From Larix kaempferi (Eukaryota > Streptophyta > Pinopsida > Pinales > Pinaceae), in contig BSBM01000092.1 in NCBI GenBank assembly GCA_027924585.1, positions 7,310,001-7,374,000 on the forward strand: 64,000 nucleotides of DNA, in the 5' to 3' direction. Position 1 is the first letter of the stretch. Each line of letters begins with the position of its first letter. Positions 12,513-24,470 of this stretch are shown piece after piece. A model generated the notes under the pieces. The model was not told where the DNA came from. It was given only the letters and a program-made list of their open reading frames with translations, and made no database searches. The position numbers and the translations under genes were made by a program.

Positions 12513-14076
12513 TTTTGAATTTCTGGTTTCTGTTTATAATTTTTCCCTTTCGGCTGTCCCTTTCGGCCGCCGTACATCGCGTTTTTTCTCTCTGCAGTCG
12601 CGTCCCGACCGCGTCTTTCAGGCCTTTACCTGCGACCCGGCCGCGGCTCTCAGACTGTTTCCGACGCCTCACCGGCGGATTCAAGCCTGTTACCTGCGAT
12701 CCGATCGCGACTAATCAGCCTGTTTGCTGCGATCTGACTGCGCCTGTCGGCCACTTTCCCGCGTCCCGACCGCGTCTGTCTGCCTCTTTGCCGCGACCTG
12801 ACCGCGTCTGTTTCCCTCAAACCCGCGGTCCACCTGTTCCGATTCGCCACTGACCCGCGGTCTGATTTCTGCATTTTTTCCTGTTTTGAGCCCAGCCCCT
12901 TTTGCTGCAATATTTTCTGCATCTGAACAGCCCTCCGTCCTACCTGCAGCCTCACTCCCTTACAGCCTTTCTACAACACAATTTCTGTTCCCTTTACAGA
13001 ATATTTTTAAAATTTCAGTATTTTTAATTCAGAAAATTTTGCAAGTTAAAGTTTCAATTCCAGCATTATTGATAGTTAGAAGTTGCCCCCCTTATGGCAC
13101 TTCTATTTTGGGTTCATCACCTCACGAGCACACACTCTGTCACATAAATCAAGTGAGCCTTAAAAAGTACCTAATTGAACCAACATTCTAACCCCACTTG
13201 GGGAACACAAAAGAATCATTGTAGTTAGGTAGGATCGGGGGGATAGGCTTCCAATAACACCCCTCGGTTATTTCACTTGAGACATAGTTGTTGTCCAAAT
13301 AGGGAACCAAAATTCCCTAGTACTTTTTGGCACAGTCACGACCAGTTTATCAGAGGGCCTCTCCCTTAGGAGGGTTGAAGTCGGGAGACTGGTTCCGGAG
13401 GCCTGAGTGGAATACCGCACTCCATTCAGTAACCGAAGGGCTACCTTTCGCGGTTCGCGGGATATCCCTGTATAGGGGTATTGCGGTCAACGGACTAAAC
13501 GGTAGATTCACCTTTCTGGACGTGTCATGAACGGGGTATCTTAGTTGCCATTCTTCTAGGATTGACTACCCGGTGTCCCTCCCGGTAGGGGGATATCATA
13601 GCCACTTGGCTTTCCTACTCATATTGTCTGACTTGGATTTCATCACCTTGCAGAGGATATGTTTAGTTGAGTCAGAATACTTTTAGTTAGGTGTTTGCAT
13701 GCTCCTTTACCTCCCTTTGGTCTAGTGAGTCCACCATTTTTTATTTTTAGGAAACCTGCTGCTTGTTGGTATTCTGACCATCTTTGTTGTTACTCCACCT
13801 ATTGTAGCACAGCTGTTGCAGTGGGTGTTTTGAGTTGGTTGTTGGCCTGAGTGCCTTGTTTTTGAGCTCTCCTTCTGCACACTCGGTTGCATTAGGGTTT
13901 TTGAGCTGTTTTTACTCACCTCAACCCACAGAGATTAGACACCATCTGTCACCATTGAGTCCTCGAGACATTATCGGCGCCTCAGGGGCGAGCCCCCACA
14001 GCACGGTTCTCTTGACACCACCCGTCATAGATTCCGATCATCATCCGTTGATACCACTCATCAAAGATCTAGAGCC
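12513..14076 (+). other. G1 untranslated leader
   Basis: Long 5' leader with a GC-rich repeat block at 12590-12860 and otherwise noncoding sequence. The gag frame is already coding-like from about 13939, after a stop at 13936. No ATG is seen there, so the true gag start is unresolved. Confidence 0.5.
12590..12860 (+). repeat. GC-rich degenerate repeat in G1 leader
   Basis: Units of roughly 30-45 bp built on GACCGCGTCTGT and TGCGACC/TGCGATC are repeated six or more times. The base composition is far above the AT-rich surroundings, and the block has many CpG sites. The CCGCGGT-type core recurs at 21594-21868. Confidence 0.7.
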
Positions 14077-17000
14077 TTGTCACTTGAATCCACTCGTCAG
14101 CGACGTAGGTCACCGTCACCAGATATTGACGCTCCTTACTTTACCTCGGATTCTGACGAAGAGTCTGAGAACCCTATTTACACTGCCCCTACTAGCCCCA
14201 TGGCTAGCACGACTTCCACTCCTTTTGTTATAGGGACCATTGGTGGCACATCCACCACTACACCAGTTACTACACCTGTTTTGGGTATGCCCTCCATGGG
14301 ACCCTCATCTACCGTTCCCCTCACGGTACCTATTCCCGCAGCGGGAATCCCTATCCCCACTACATCAGTGGCTCACACTACCCATGGTGGTGCTGGACCA
14401 TCCTCCACCACCTTAGTTCCCCCACTTGGGGGTACCATCCCAAATCCTGTCCCTCCACTTGGGGGCATTAGCCCCAACTTGGTCCAACCCACTACTGTGT
14501 CACATCCTCCTTCCAGTTTGCCATTCATGGCTAGCCTCAACCTACCTGACTTAGCCAGATTGACCAACGACCCTATCAGACACGACCCTGCATGGCCTCA
14601 TATGCCTACCAAGCTTCCCTCGGACATCCCTAAGTTCGAGGGTAAGGCCGGTGAGGACCCACAAAACCATATCATGTCTTTCCACTTATGGTGTTCCTCT
14701 AATTCCATAGTGGATGACTCTGTTCGCCTCCGTCTCTTACAGCGTACCTTCACTGGCTCTGCAGCCAAGTGGTATATCGAGCAACCCCACGGGACCCATG
14801 CCACCTTTGCTTCCCTTGCCTCGACCTTTCTGCAGTTCTTCCAGTTGCCTGTCCGCTACGACGTGGGCGTTGAGATCCTCCTATCTTGTAGACAAAACAT
14901 GGCTACCCATATCACGGACCATATCCATGAATGGCATCGACGCCGTAGCTTATGCAAGATCAAACTAGACGACCGTATCTTCCTAGATTGGTTCCTCAAA
15001 TCCCTTCTCCCTGTCATCGCTAAGGACGTGGTATCTGAAAGACCCCAGTCTGAAGAAGAGGCCATCCTTAAGTCCCAACAGTTCGACCTCATTTACGCCC
15101 AGTCGGGTTACCTTTATACCATTATACCTGACGCCCCTCGCGGCGAGTCCTCCCAGCACGATGCACCGGGGGCATCCCACGCTGCAGACGGTATCATTGG
15201 CCGTGTTTCTTCGCATCCCCAACCCTTTTCTATTACACGTCCTTCCCCTGGCCCCGACCTTTCGCGGGCTACCTCACAGTCTGGAGCAACCAACTCGTAT
15301 GCTCCCATGACACATCACCATCACCATGGACCCTCATGTCCTCCTCAATGCTTCCGTCATGCGACTCCCGCATATGCCCCCCCAGTCGCACCTCAGCCTT
15401 ACTACCATCCGCAGGCTGCCCTAGCTCTTGCGCCTTCACAAGCCCAACCCGCTTATTATCCGCCACAGGAAGCCCCTATGGCAAACCCACAACCTGCTTC
15501 GCAGCCATATCAGCAACCCCCTCACGTTGCTGCACCTGCTCAGCCTCAACCTGCATATCATCCACCGCAGCCTGCTCCCGCACCTGCGCAACCTTAGAAT
15601 CCACCTGCTGCCCAAGGGCAAGTTTACGCCCAACAAAACCCGCAGCAAAACCAAAACAACCAACGTAACCAGGGTCAACAGAACCGCAGCAAGGGCCGTA
15701 ATCAGGGGAACAACCAACCTGCAGACCAAGCTGGGCAACAGGCGAATCCCCCCGACAATAATAATGCAGCCCCTGCTAACCAAAACCCTGATCGCCCGCC
15801 CAAGCAGGCTAAAAACCCCAATTTGCGAACAAACCACCCGTGTTCTATTTGCGGCGTCTACGGCCACTACACCCATGCTTGCCCACACTTTGAGCGAGCT
15901 AGGCAACTCTGGGTTGACGATGCCCACCGCCAAGGGCAGGCAGCTCCTCAGGCGCCTCCTAACCCCCCTCAACCTCAGCAGACACCTTTGGTGCTGCAAA
16001 ACCCATTACCAACCCAAGGCATCGTGAACACTCAGCCGTTGGCTCCCCCTCAAGCCAACGTGCAACCCCAACAGCAAATCACGTACACTGCTCCCGATCA
16101 ACCCATGTTTGACGCGGGAACTCACCACTTGTTGATGATGTCATCCGCTGACGTCAACCTTCAGACTCGTCGGAACCAATATGGCTCCACTACTGACGTA
16201 CCTCCCACAGATAAACCTACTAATGCTCATCCCACCGATCAAGCGTTACGTATTCCTCCACCTCCACTAGATGGCGCTCCCAAAGCCCCTCGTTTCCCAC
16301 TTCACCGTATCAACAATAACCCCAATGTGCGCGCTGCGTCAAACTACAACATTGTAGACGACCTAGCCCAATCTCCCGCAGCCATGTCTGCGTTAGAATT
16401 CTTGAAGAATTGCCCTTCCCAGCGCAAGACTTTACTCTCCGCCATTGGGGGGATTGACCCAAATGATTCGAATTTGATGGCATTTGATTTAGACCAGTCT
16501 GAACCTCGCCTGCCTTCCACCCTAGCATTCCAAGTTTCTGTTTCCATTCGGAATCTTGTCATCCATCGATGCATCATCGATGAAGGTGCCTCCACATGCG
16601 TCATGTCTACATTTGTGTGGCAGAATTTGGGATCCCCCACTCTCCAACAGTCCACCACTGCATTACGCGCCTACGACGGTCGTTCGGCTCAGCCCCAAGG
16701 CCTCCTAGCCAATGTCCCCGTCCAGTTAGGTGGTAAAACCGTCCTTATCGACATTGAGGTAATCAATGCCCAATTGGATTATAACCTTTTACTTGGCCGC
16801 AGCTACATGTATGCCATGCAGGCGGTTGCCTCTTCCGTCTTTCGCACCATGATGTTCCCCCATGAGGGACGTGTGGTTAAGGTTGACCAGCTCACCTACT
16901 ATGATCCCAGTGCTCCCGCGGCACCTGAAAATGTTCTCCCCATGGTTGAACAACCTGTTTCTCGTGCCACCACCTCGTTTGTTTCCTCTACGGGGCCTGG

Positions 17001-17274
17001 AGTCTACTTAGATGCACCGATGACCTCCACCTTTCAATCCATTCCTCCCCCGTCATCTACGCCCGAAGTGTCTGACTTATGTACCTTGTCCCACGACAAC
17101 CAACCACCTAACAATCAACCACCCTTGTTACCTAAACCACCATTGGTACCTAGCCACATTGGTGTTACACCGATCCATACCATCCCCTTTCTAGTCCCTC
17201 CATCGGGAGTAGTAAGCGCCCCGGTTATGGCTACCCTTAGCCTCCCGGGGTTAACCTTGGGATTACCCGTCTAG
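14077..17274 (+). pseudogene. G1 gag and protease
   Basis: One frame runs from 14077 (a TTG codon, with coding-like sequence also upstream) to 17274. It is broken by TAG at 15595. After a Pro/Thr/Ser-rich start, the capsid-type gag domain (Retrotrans_gag) covers about 14600-15120, with F-E-G-K near its start and A-A-K-W-Y in the middle. Pro/Gln-rich repeats follow. A CCHC zinc knuckle (C-x2-C-x4-H-x4-C) at 15841-15882 would bind RNA. The protease follows at about 16500-16880, with the active-site D-E-G-A at 16579 and L-L-L-G-R-S-Y near its end. Gag forms the particle and protease matures it. The stop at 17272 is in frame with the next segment, so it is probably a mutation and not the natural end. 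Confidence 0.85.
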
Positions 17275-19711
17275 TACCTTTCGCCTCCCGTTCGCCCGCC
17301 GACACCCGATGTCGTGCTCCAACCGGTGCAACCCATGGCTACTACCTCTCAACCACCTCCTGGTGTCTCTACCCCTTCGTCATCCACGACTCCCCCTCCT
17401 CCTACTCCCAAACCCACTTGGGGCAGAGGTCCACAACCTTACACTGCTGTACCACCTCCCAAGACAGTAAAAAACCCTCCAGTATTTCGTGCTCCTCCCA
17501 AATGCTCGCTGTGCGACGAGTTGGGCCATGCGACCCACCAATGCCCACAGTTACCAGCATTACAGAAGCATATGCAGATGCTCGACGATGACCCTAACAT
17601 CCCAACTGTCGAACTAAATCCCACTCCGAAGCCTAAAGATAAGTCCCTACGTACCAACCACCCCTGCACCATATGCGGTATTTACGGGCATTACTCACAC
17701 CATTGTCCCGATCTCCCGGATTACAGAGCGGCTCTCTATGAGATGAACAATCTGGATCTCGAGACGGCACCACCTACTATTGAGGAGATATACCCCCCGG
17801 TCTCTTCCCCTTCTGGAGAGGTTAATATCATCTATATGATCTCCTCAACCACTACCCCCTCGTCAACCAATTTGACGACGCCAATTTTCCGTACTGATGA
17901 GGAAGTTCTTGAGGCCCTTACTGCCCCGGATTACCCCTGGGATGACATGCACCACCGTTCCTATTTTTTCCCAGAAGAATCCTCCTCTAGCACAGCTACC
18001 CAATTCACAGTTGAGTCCAAAGACTTCCTCCCCACCAAGGTCGACTGGTTCAGGGACCCTATCCCTGCTCCCGACGCCTTCGAGGAGGGTAACATGGCCA
18101 ACATCTCGCCCGTTATCCACATAGATATCTTTGACCCCCCTGGCGTCAATGAATGCATTGCCTTAGGAGCCTCCTGCAGTGAACAAGAGATTAAAGAGTA
18201 CAGAAAACTCTTCGAGAATTCCGTGATGTCTTTGCCTGGTCCTATACAGAGATGCCTGGTCTTGATCCTGCCATTATCGAACACCACATTGACACATGGC
18301 CTGATGTACCCCCCGTCCGTCAGAAGCAGCGACCCATCCATCCCTCAAAACTCCCAGCTGTTAAAGCCGAGATTGAGAAGCTGCGCAAGGCAGGGTTCAT
18401 TATCCTATTTCCTATACCACTTGGGTTTCAAACCCCATTCCCGTTAACAAAAAACAAGGCACCATTCGAGTATGTACTGACTTCCGCGATTTAAACTGTG
18501 CTTGTCCCAAGGACAATTTCCCCACGCCATTTATTGACCAGCTCATCGATGCGTGTGCGGGGCATGAAGTCCTCTCCTTCATGGATGGTTTTTCCGGATA
18601 CAACCAGATTCAGATCCGTAAGGAAGACCAGTACAAAACTGCCTTTACTACCCCATGGGGCACCTTTGCCTATCGCGTCATGCCTTTTGGCCTCAAAAAT
18701 GCTGGTGCCACCTTCCAACGGGCCATGACCTACTGCTTCCACGACTTGGTCCATATCCTGCTAGTCTACCTTGATGACCTTACCGCTCGTTCCCGGAAAT
18801 GATTCGACCACCTTAACGACCTTCGGCAAGTTTTTCTGCGTTGTCGCAAATACCAAATCCGCTTGAACCCACACAAGTGTGTCTTTTGCGTTCCGGCAGG
18901 CCGATTGTTGGGTTTCATCATTTCCCAGAAAGGAATTACAGTTGACCCTCTAAAAGGCCAAGCCATCTTAGACCTTTCCTCTCCTCGCACGCTCCGGCAG
19001 CTCCAAAGTTTACAGGGGTGATCCAATTTCCTTCGACGCTTCATTCCGGATTACGCCACAACCATTCACGGTTTCTTGCGCCTGCTCCGTACCCACGTAC
19101 CCTTCGTCTGGGATGAGCAAGCAGAAGCTGCATTCGGAGCCCTCAAGAAAGCTCTCACCCAAGCCCCGCTGATTTCCCCTCCGGATTTCTCCCAGGACTT
19201 CATCCTCTACGTCTCGGCATCCGAGCATGTCGTGTCCGGAGTCTTGGTTCAAGAAGACGCTTCTCACCAGGAGCACGTCATTTATTACGTCAGTCAGACC
19301 TTGTCTAGACCCCCTCTGCGTTATCCTTATGAGGAGAGACTCGCCCTTGCTGTGGTCTTTTCCGTCCAAAAATTGCGACACTATATCTTAATGAGCCATA
19401 CCACAGTCGTCGCTGACTCTAACCCCATGGTATACCTTTTAAACCGGCGACTTTTGCAAGGTCGTGTTGCTAAATGGGTCATTATCCTCCAGGAATATGA
19501 CCTTACTTTCAAAACACCTAAGAGCACTAAAGCCCTCGCGCTTGCCCAGCTCATTACTGATCTCCCCTCCCTTCTCCCGGCCAAACCAATCTCCGATGAG
19601 TTACCCGACCATCACCTGTTCACTATCTCGTCCGATGACCCATGGTACGGTTCACCCATGTCCCAAGAGCTCAAAATAGTGTCGCAGATCAAATGGCAAA
19701 CAACATCCTAG
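17275..19711 (+). pseudogene. G1 reverse transcriptase and RNase H, with two extra zinc knuckles
   Basis: The frame continues past 17274 with a Pro-rich stretch and two more CCHC knuckles (17503-17544 and 17665-17706). RT begins at about 18130. Frameshifts near 18240 and 18470 move it through all three frames, and TGA codons sit at 18800 and 19019. RT landmarks are [19 protein letters not shown] and the catalytic Y-L-D-D at about 18770. RNase H follows from 19190. Its first catalytic region reads L-Y-V-S-A-S-E where most gypsy elements have Asp, as I recall for Tat elements. After D-D-P-W-Y-G the pol similarity stops abruptly at about 19655. The second RNase H and the integrase expected next are missing. 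Confidence 0.87.
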
Positions 19712-20184
19712 ATTGGCATATCAATCACACCATGTAACATCATGCATCATCCTCCCATAACATATCATAAAAATATATAAAAACCCAAAAAGATTGCATC
19801 GCATTAACATTTGCATCCATGTACATAAACCACATGCATATCCATAGGGGCATCCACGTGCCTAAAACATACATACATCATGTCGCATCACATGAAATAC
19901 ACAAGGGGCATCCACGTGCCTAACATCCTAGCCTACTTGCATCCACGTGCAATGTAAACATATCACAACTCATAAAGCGCATCCACGTGCGTACAAATAC
20001 AAAAACATCATACAAAAGGTGCATCCACGTGCATATATATATATATCAAAAAATATACATGTTCAGTGCTATACATGTCCTTAGTACCCCTGTACTCAGC
20101 TATACAAAAAATGGCTATACATCCTAAAGCCTCATCAAAATACATGCCGTAGCTACAAAACTCGGGGCGAGTCCCCTGTACTCC
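19712..20184. other. Noncoding spacer between convergent G1 genes
   Basis: No coding signal on either strand. It separates the end of plus-strand pol from the end of the minus-strand antisense ORF. The main content is the CACGTG repeat cluster at 19850-20032. Confidence 0.6.
19850..20032. repeat. Five copies of GCATCCACGTGC (G-box palindrome)
   Basis: Exact 12-mers start at 19850, 19908, 19939, 19979 and 20021, separated by unrelated CA/AT-rich sequence. CACGTG is the plant G-box bound by bHLH and bZIP factors. Placement between two converging 3' ends makes a classical promoter role unclear. Confidence 0.75.
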
Positions 20185-21508
20185 CTAATGGGAGTCGTAT
20201 CTTGCATCACTACCTGCATAGACTGCCTCTGAGTCCTCCCCTCGCTCCTCCTCCGGCAAGTCCTCCTCTCCTCCGGCCTCCTGTGCCCGTACCCGATCCA
20301 CTAGGACCACCACCCGGATCGCGATGGATCTGAACTCTCGGGGCGCCATCATGCAATCCTGCACTACAGCAGGATCAATATCCCGCCATCCCTCGTCAGT
20401 CACCCCTATCAAAAACTGATCTAGTAGTGCCCGCACAGACTCCAGTGTCCCCTCCGCATCACGGCGACGGACCTCACCTCGCCCCGGTAGAGCTGGGACA
20501 GCCACAATACCCCTCCGTGCCACATGTCCTGGAGGCGGTCTCGGGCCCACATCTGCAAAATCACCCATATGTCAGTCACAGTATATCAATCTCCTATCAT
20601 ATAAATAAAACTTGACATACATAACATGCAACAAAAACACATACGTACCGTCGGGACCCCATGCCTGTCCTGGTGCTCGTGGCGCCTCCGGATCTCCCGT
20701 GAAGTCCATATCCCGATACGGGAAGTCGTCCAGTGTCAATGGTATCTAGAGCCACTGCAGGTACAACTCGTACGTGAAATACCTTCCCACGTCGCCGCCA
20801 CCACGGCGACGCATCATCTCACCCCACCGCACCATCCGCGGCTCCCTCATCCCTCCTGCCCTGATCGGTACCCGTGGCTGCAGTGTGGGTACCCTCTCCA
20901 TAAAGAAGGCACACAAGAAGGAACCAAAACAAAACCCCTTGCCCTCTTCCTTCGCTGCCGTCAGCTGCCGCTGAACGCAGGTCAGGAACATCTGGCCCCA
21001 CGCGTAGTACACCCCATCCAGTACACGCTTAATCATCTGCATCTGACCCCCAGACACCTTCTCAGGTGACTGGGACCCCAATACCCGGACCACACATGCT
21101 GCCATGGCCTGCACCGCCGGCTCTTGTAGGTCCCTCACTAGGAGTGCATTCCTATGCACCTGTGCCTCCGGAACACAGTACCTATCCAGCATGTCCTCCA
21201 TGTCTACGTCCGCGGCGACCCGCGGCTGTGTGTCTACCACCCTGCCTAGACAGGGCAACCCCGTCAGAAAATATACATCGGTCAGGGTGAGGTCCACCCT
21301 CTCACCCTGTACCCGGAAAGCCTGTATGTCCGGCTCCCAGAAGCTGATCAGCCGGTTCAGCAGCAATGCTGCTGACCATATCATGGGTATCTTTGCGAAC
21401 TTCAGTAGTCCGCACAGTTCCAGCACAGATCGCACATGGCGCTCCCCTCGGATCACAGCCATGATCTCATCAGGGATCTCCCGCTCTCTCCAGAGCACCT
21501 GCGGCATC
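20185..21508 (-). pseudogene. G1 antisense ORF, plant-mobile-domain-like, spliced
   Basis: The minus-strand gene lies between pol and the 3' LTR. An exon starts after an acceptor (TTGACAG) at 21508 and runs to 20649. A phase-1 GT-AG intron (20648-20553, 96 nt) joins it to an exon ending at 20185, and the frame is kept across the junction. The first exon has R-L-I-S-F-W-E-P-x-x-x-A-F then L-T-L-T-D-V-Y-F-L-T-G-L-P. This closely follows the plant mobile domain (PMD) pattern of transposon-derived proteins. A TAG at 20746 interrupts it. An upstream exon is likely beyond the GC-rich repeats, perhaps ending near 21954, but I cannot fix it. Antisense ORFs at this position are known in plant Tat elements. 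Their function is unknown. Confidence 0.72.
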
Positions 21509-21593
21509 CTGTCAATCACACAAAATAAACTCATCAGACTCATGTCAACTAAATAAGTACTTTTCCCTCTCCCGGAAGACCCTCTTAGCTCGG

Positions 21594-21868
21594 CCCAAAA
21601 CCGCGGCTTTCGGGCTTCCTGCCGCGGTTTCCGACCGCGGCTGTCAAGCCTATGGTCGCGGTTCTTAACCGCGCCTGTCAGCCCTAACCCCGCGGTTTGG
21701 AACCGCGTGTTCCTCCTTGGAACTCGCGGTACTCGACCGCGTATCCATCAAGGAAACACGCGGTCTCCAACCACGTGGTTCACCAAGAAACACGCGGTCT
21801 CCAACCGCGTGGTTCACCCCGAAACTCACGGTCGCCAACCGCGGTTTCGACCCCCTAACCCGCGGTCC
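21594..21868. repeat. CGCGGT/ACCGCG direct and inverted repeat block
   Basis: About 20 occurrences of CGCGGT or its complement in 275 bp, several in near-identical units of about 38 bp (ACACGCGGTCTCCAACC... at 21762 and 21791). Lying in the probable first intron or upstream region of the antisense ORF, it is very CpG-rich and strongly self-complementary. Confidence 0.75.
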
Positions 21869-22224
21869 ACCCCACGTGGACCATACAAATAAGCCCTGGG
21901 ACCCACTACCCAACCCCCGACCCTAAAAAACATGCAGGTATGAGTTTGACAGAATACCTGTATCTCCCAGATCTGAAATCGGCCGGTCAGATCGTCCAGA
22001 AATGCCACCTAAGCTCTGGTTCACTCTGATCACAAGTCAAAGTCAAAACGTACAACTGACACATGTCATGTTGGACCCACCACTATTTATAGTCAGTTGA
22101 CTTTTTCTTGTTTTGGCCATTCTGACCCCATACGGAGTCCGTTTTACGAACCGTTTCCACCACTGGAATCAGCACGACGAGACCATCATGATGGTCACCT
22201 CGTTGCATCATTTTTACCCCGTCA

Positions 22225-22600
22225 TTTTTTGCCCATTTTTTCAGACGCCACTAGTCACCTCGGTTTGCGTGCCACATCGGTCGTTCTCCGTTTTTCACGT
22301 ATTTTATATCATCGGATTCATTTTTCCGAGCTGGTGATGATGCTTGAGATCATTTCTCGCTCTCACCCCCCGATTTTTTGGGTATTTTTCCAAAATTCCC
22401 TCGTCGCCTCGGTTTACGTGCCACATCGACCGTTATCCATTTTTGACACTCTTTATATCGCCGAATTCATTTTTCCGAGCTCGTGATGATGCTTGAGATC
22501 ATTTCTCGCTCTCACTTGGTACAATTTCAACATTGTGTCCCGACACCTTGCTGCCTTGGTTTGCACGCCACATCGGCCGCTATCGGATTGTTCCACACTT
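22225..22600 (+). repeat. Three diverged copies of a ~150-bp unit
   Basis: The phrase GCGTGCCACATCGG and variants recurs at about 22268, 22417 and 22563. The first two copies are followed by a shared ATTCATTTTTCCGAGCT and GATGATGCTTGAGATC block. Part of the G1 3' noncoding region. Confidence 0.7.
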
Positions 22601-23077
22601 TTACATGAGCCATTCACTCCTGTCATACTGCAAATACTTCATTATTTTGCCACCATTTCATCTACCCCGCAAGGAGGCCCACCAGTGTTCCCCACCTCCC
22701 CTCGTTTGTGGTCACCATAAATCTGCCTTGATCGAACACTTCCTCCTTGCTTGGCCATTCCTTTTGTTTGGTATAATTTTATCCCTTTTTCGGGCCGGAC
22801 AAGTCCTTTACGAAAAAGGCAATTAGGGAGTTTCCGTTAAGCTCTTTTCTGACTCCTAAAAGAATGAAAAGATCGCCGAGCAATCTTGCTTCCTTTCATG
22901 CTCGCTAAAGTACCTGAAAGGGCGTCTATCTGGTATAAGTTTAACCCTTTTCCGGACCTGGTAGACTAATTACGAAAAAGGAATACTCTAGTCACACCAG
23001 CTAGAAGAGTTCTTCATTGCATCCTTTTATGCTTCTTTGGGCCTTGGAGACTAAATCTACGAAAAAGCAACCCCCCT

Positions 23078-23277
23078 GGAGTCTTCTTACTTGCTTTCAG
23101 ACTCTCTAAAATTGAAAGCAACCATGAGCATGAACTGTCCTGGGCTCGTAAAATCCACACGACAGTACCATTCCATTACTTCAGAGTCTTCTTATCGCTT
23201 TCAGACTCCTTAAAATTGAAAGCAACCACGAGCATGAACTGTCCTAGGCTCGTAAAATCCACACGACAGTACCATTT
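23078..23277 (+). repeat. Tandem duplication of ~100 bp
   Basis: Two copies, each with GCTTTCAGACTC, a hairpin formed with the following ATTGAAAGC, and the block GAGCATGAACTGTCCT...CACACGACAGTACC. Only a few bases differ. Confidence 0.8.
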
Positions 23278-24232
23278 TTACACACACTTCTTCTAGTTCC
23301 TTAACCCATGAAGAAATTTTCCCCCGTGCCTCCTGGCACTTTCCTCGATCATCTCAGCAGCACCCCCAATCAGGTCGCCTTTGTTCAGCATATTCTGTCG
23401 TCTCCTGCCATTTTTCCACAGCTTGAGTCTCCCTCAGACCAGTCACCTTCCCAGATCCAATCCAGCTATGATCCCTTTCCCCTTAGTCAGTGTCATATGC
23501 TGCCAGATCATTCCCATTACCATACTCTGAACAAAGGAAGTTTGAGTCCACCCACTCTACTTGCCCAGTTGTCTCCCCACAGTTCATCAGTCCTGCCATC
23601 AGTACTATCACATTTCGGTCCTGTACCTCACGCTCCTGTCAAGGAAACATCATTGCCTTGATAGTTGCAGGTCTCCCTCTGTCGACGACAGCTCCTCTAT
23701 TCCAGAGGATAGGCCCAGAGGTCCCTACGCCTTGGACTTATCACCATCTGTGGTAAGTGCCTACGGATCAGTCTGAGAGGAGCCATCATTGCCTCTCCAA
23801 GTGGTTGTTTCTCACATGCTCGACTTCAGCCCCTTGATCGCATCATTGAGAATCGCGTAGGATTATATCCCATCAGTTTTTAGTCGAAGACCCCGGATTT
23901 CCCCCGACTCTAGCACATTGGTGAGTCACTTCGGAACGCCCAGTTGTATGTTCCCGTGGATGTCCGGGCTGCGTTGGCGATTGTATTCGGAAGCCGTCCA
24001 GCTCTATGCTTCCTTGAGTACCCATTTCAGTTCCAGTTCAGTGTACCATTGAGAGTATGACCCCAGTCACTATGATCCAGCAGCTCATCAGTTCCTTTGG
24101 TACCACACTCAGCAGCACTGTTGATATTCCGGTGCACCAGTTCTTTAGCTTACACATGGTCCGCCTAGCAGTATGTCCCAGCTTTGTGTCCCCTCTGGAC
24201 ACCTATGATGTACACAGTGGCTATGTATCTTA

Positions 24233-24470
24233 CAGGTCCCCCTTTTTCAGGCCTTACAGTTCTGTTTATGTATCTTGATACGAGCATGGGTATGCCCGCC
24301 TCGTCCATATATTGAGATTATTCCTCAGTCAGTATTTGAGGTCATGTATATGTCAGGTCCCCATTTTTTGGACCCCATTGTTATTATTATGTTATATCCT
24401 GATCCGAGCATGGGAATGCCCGCCTCGTCCATATGATCAGATGATTCCTCATCCATTATTGAGGTTATGT
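24233..24470 (+). repeat. Tandem duplication of ~120 bp
   Basis: CAGGTCCCC, then GAGCATGGG(T/A)ATGCCCGCC and TTGAGGT(C/T)ATGTA appear twice in the same order, about 120 bp apart. Confidence 0.75.

Noticed and set aside
12496-12955. Overlapping Arg/Pro-rich ORFs on both strands in the G1 leader.
   Set aside because: They arise from the GC-rich repeat block, which is open in several frames at once.
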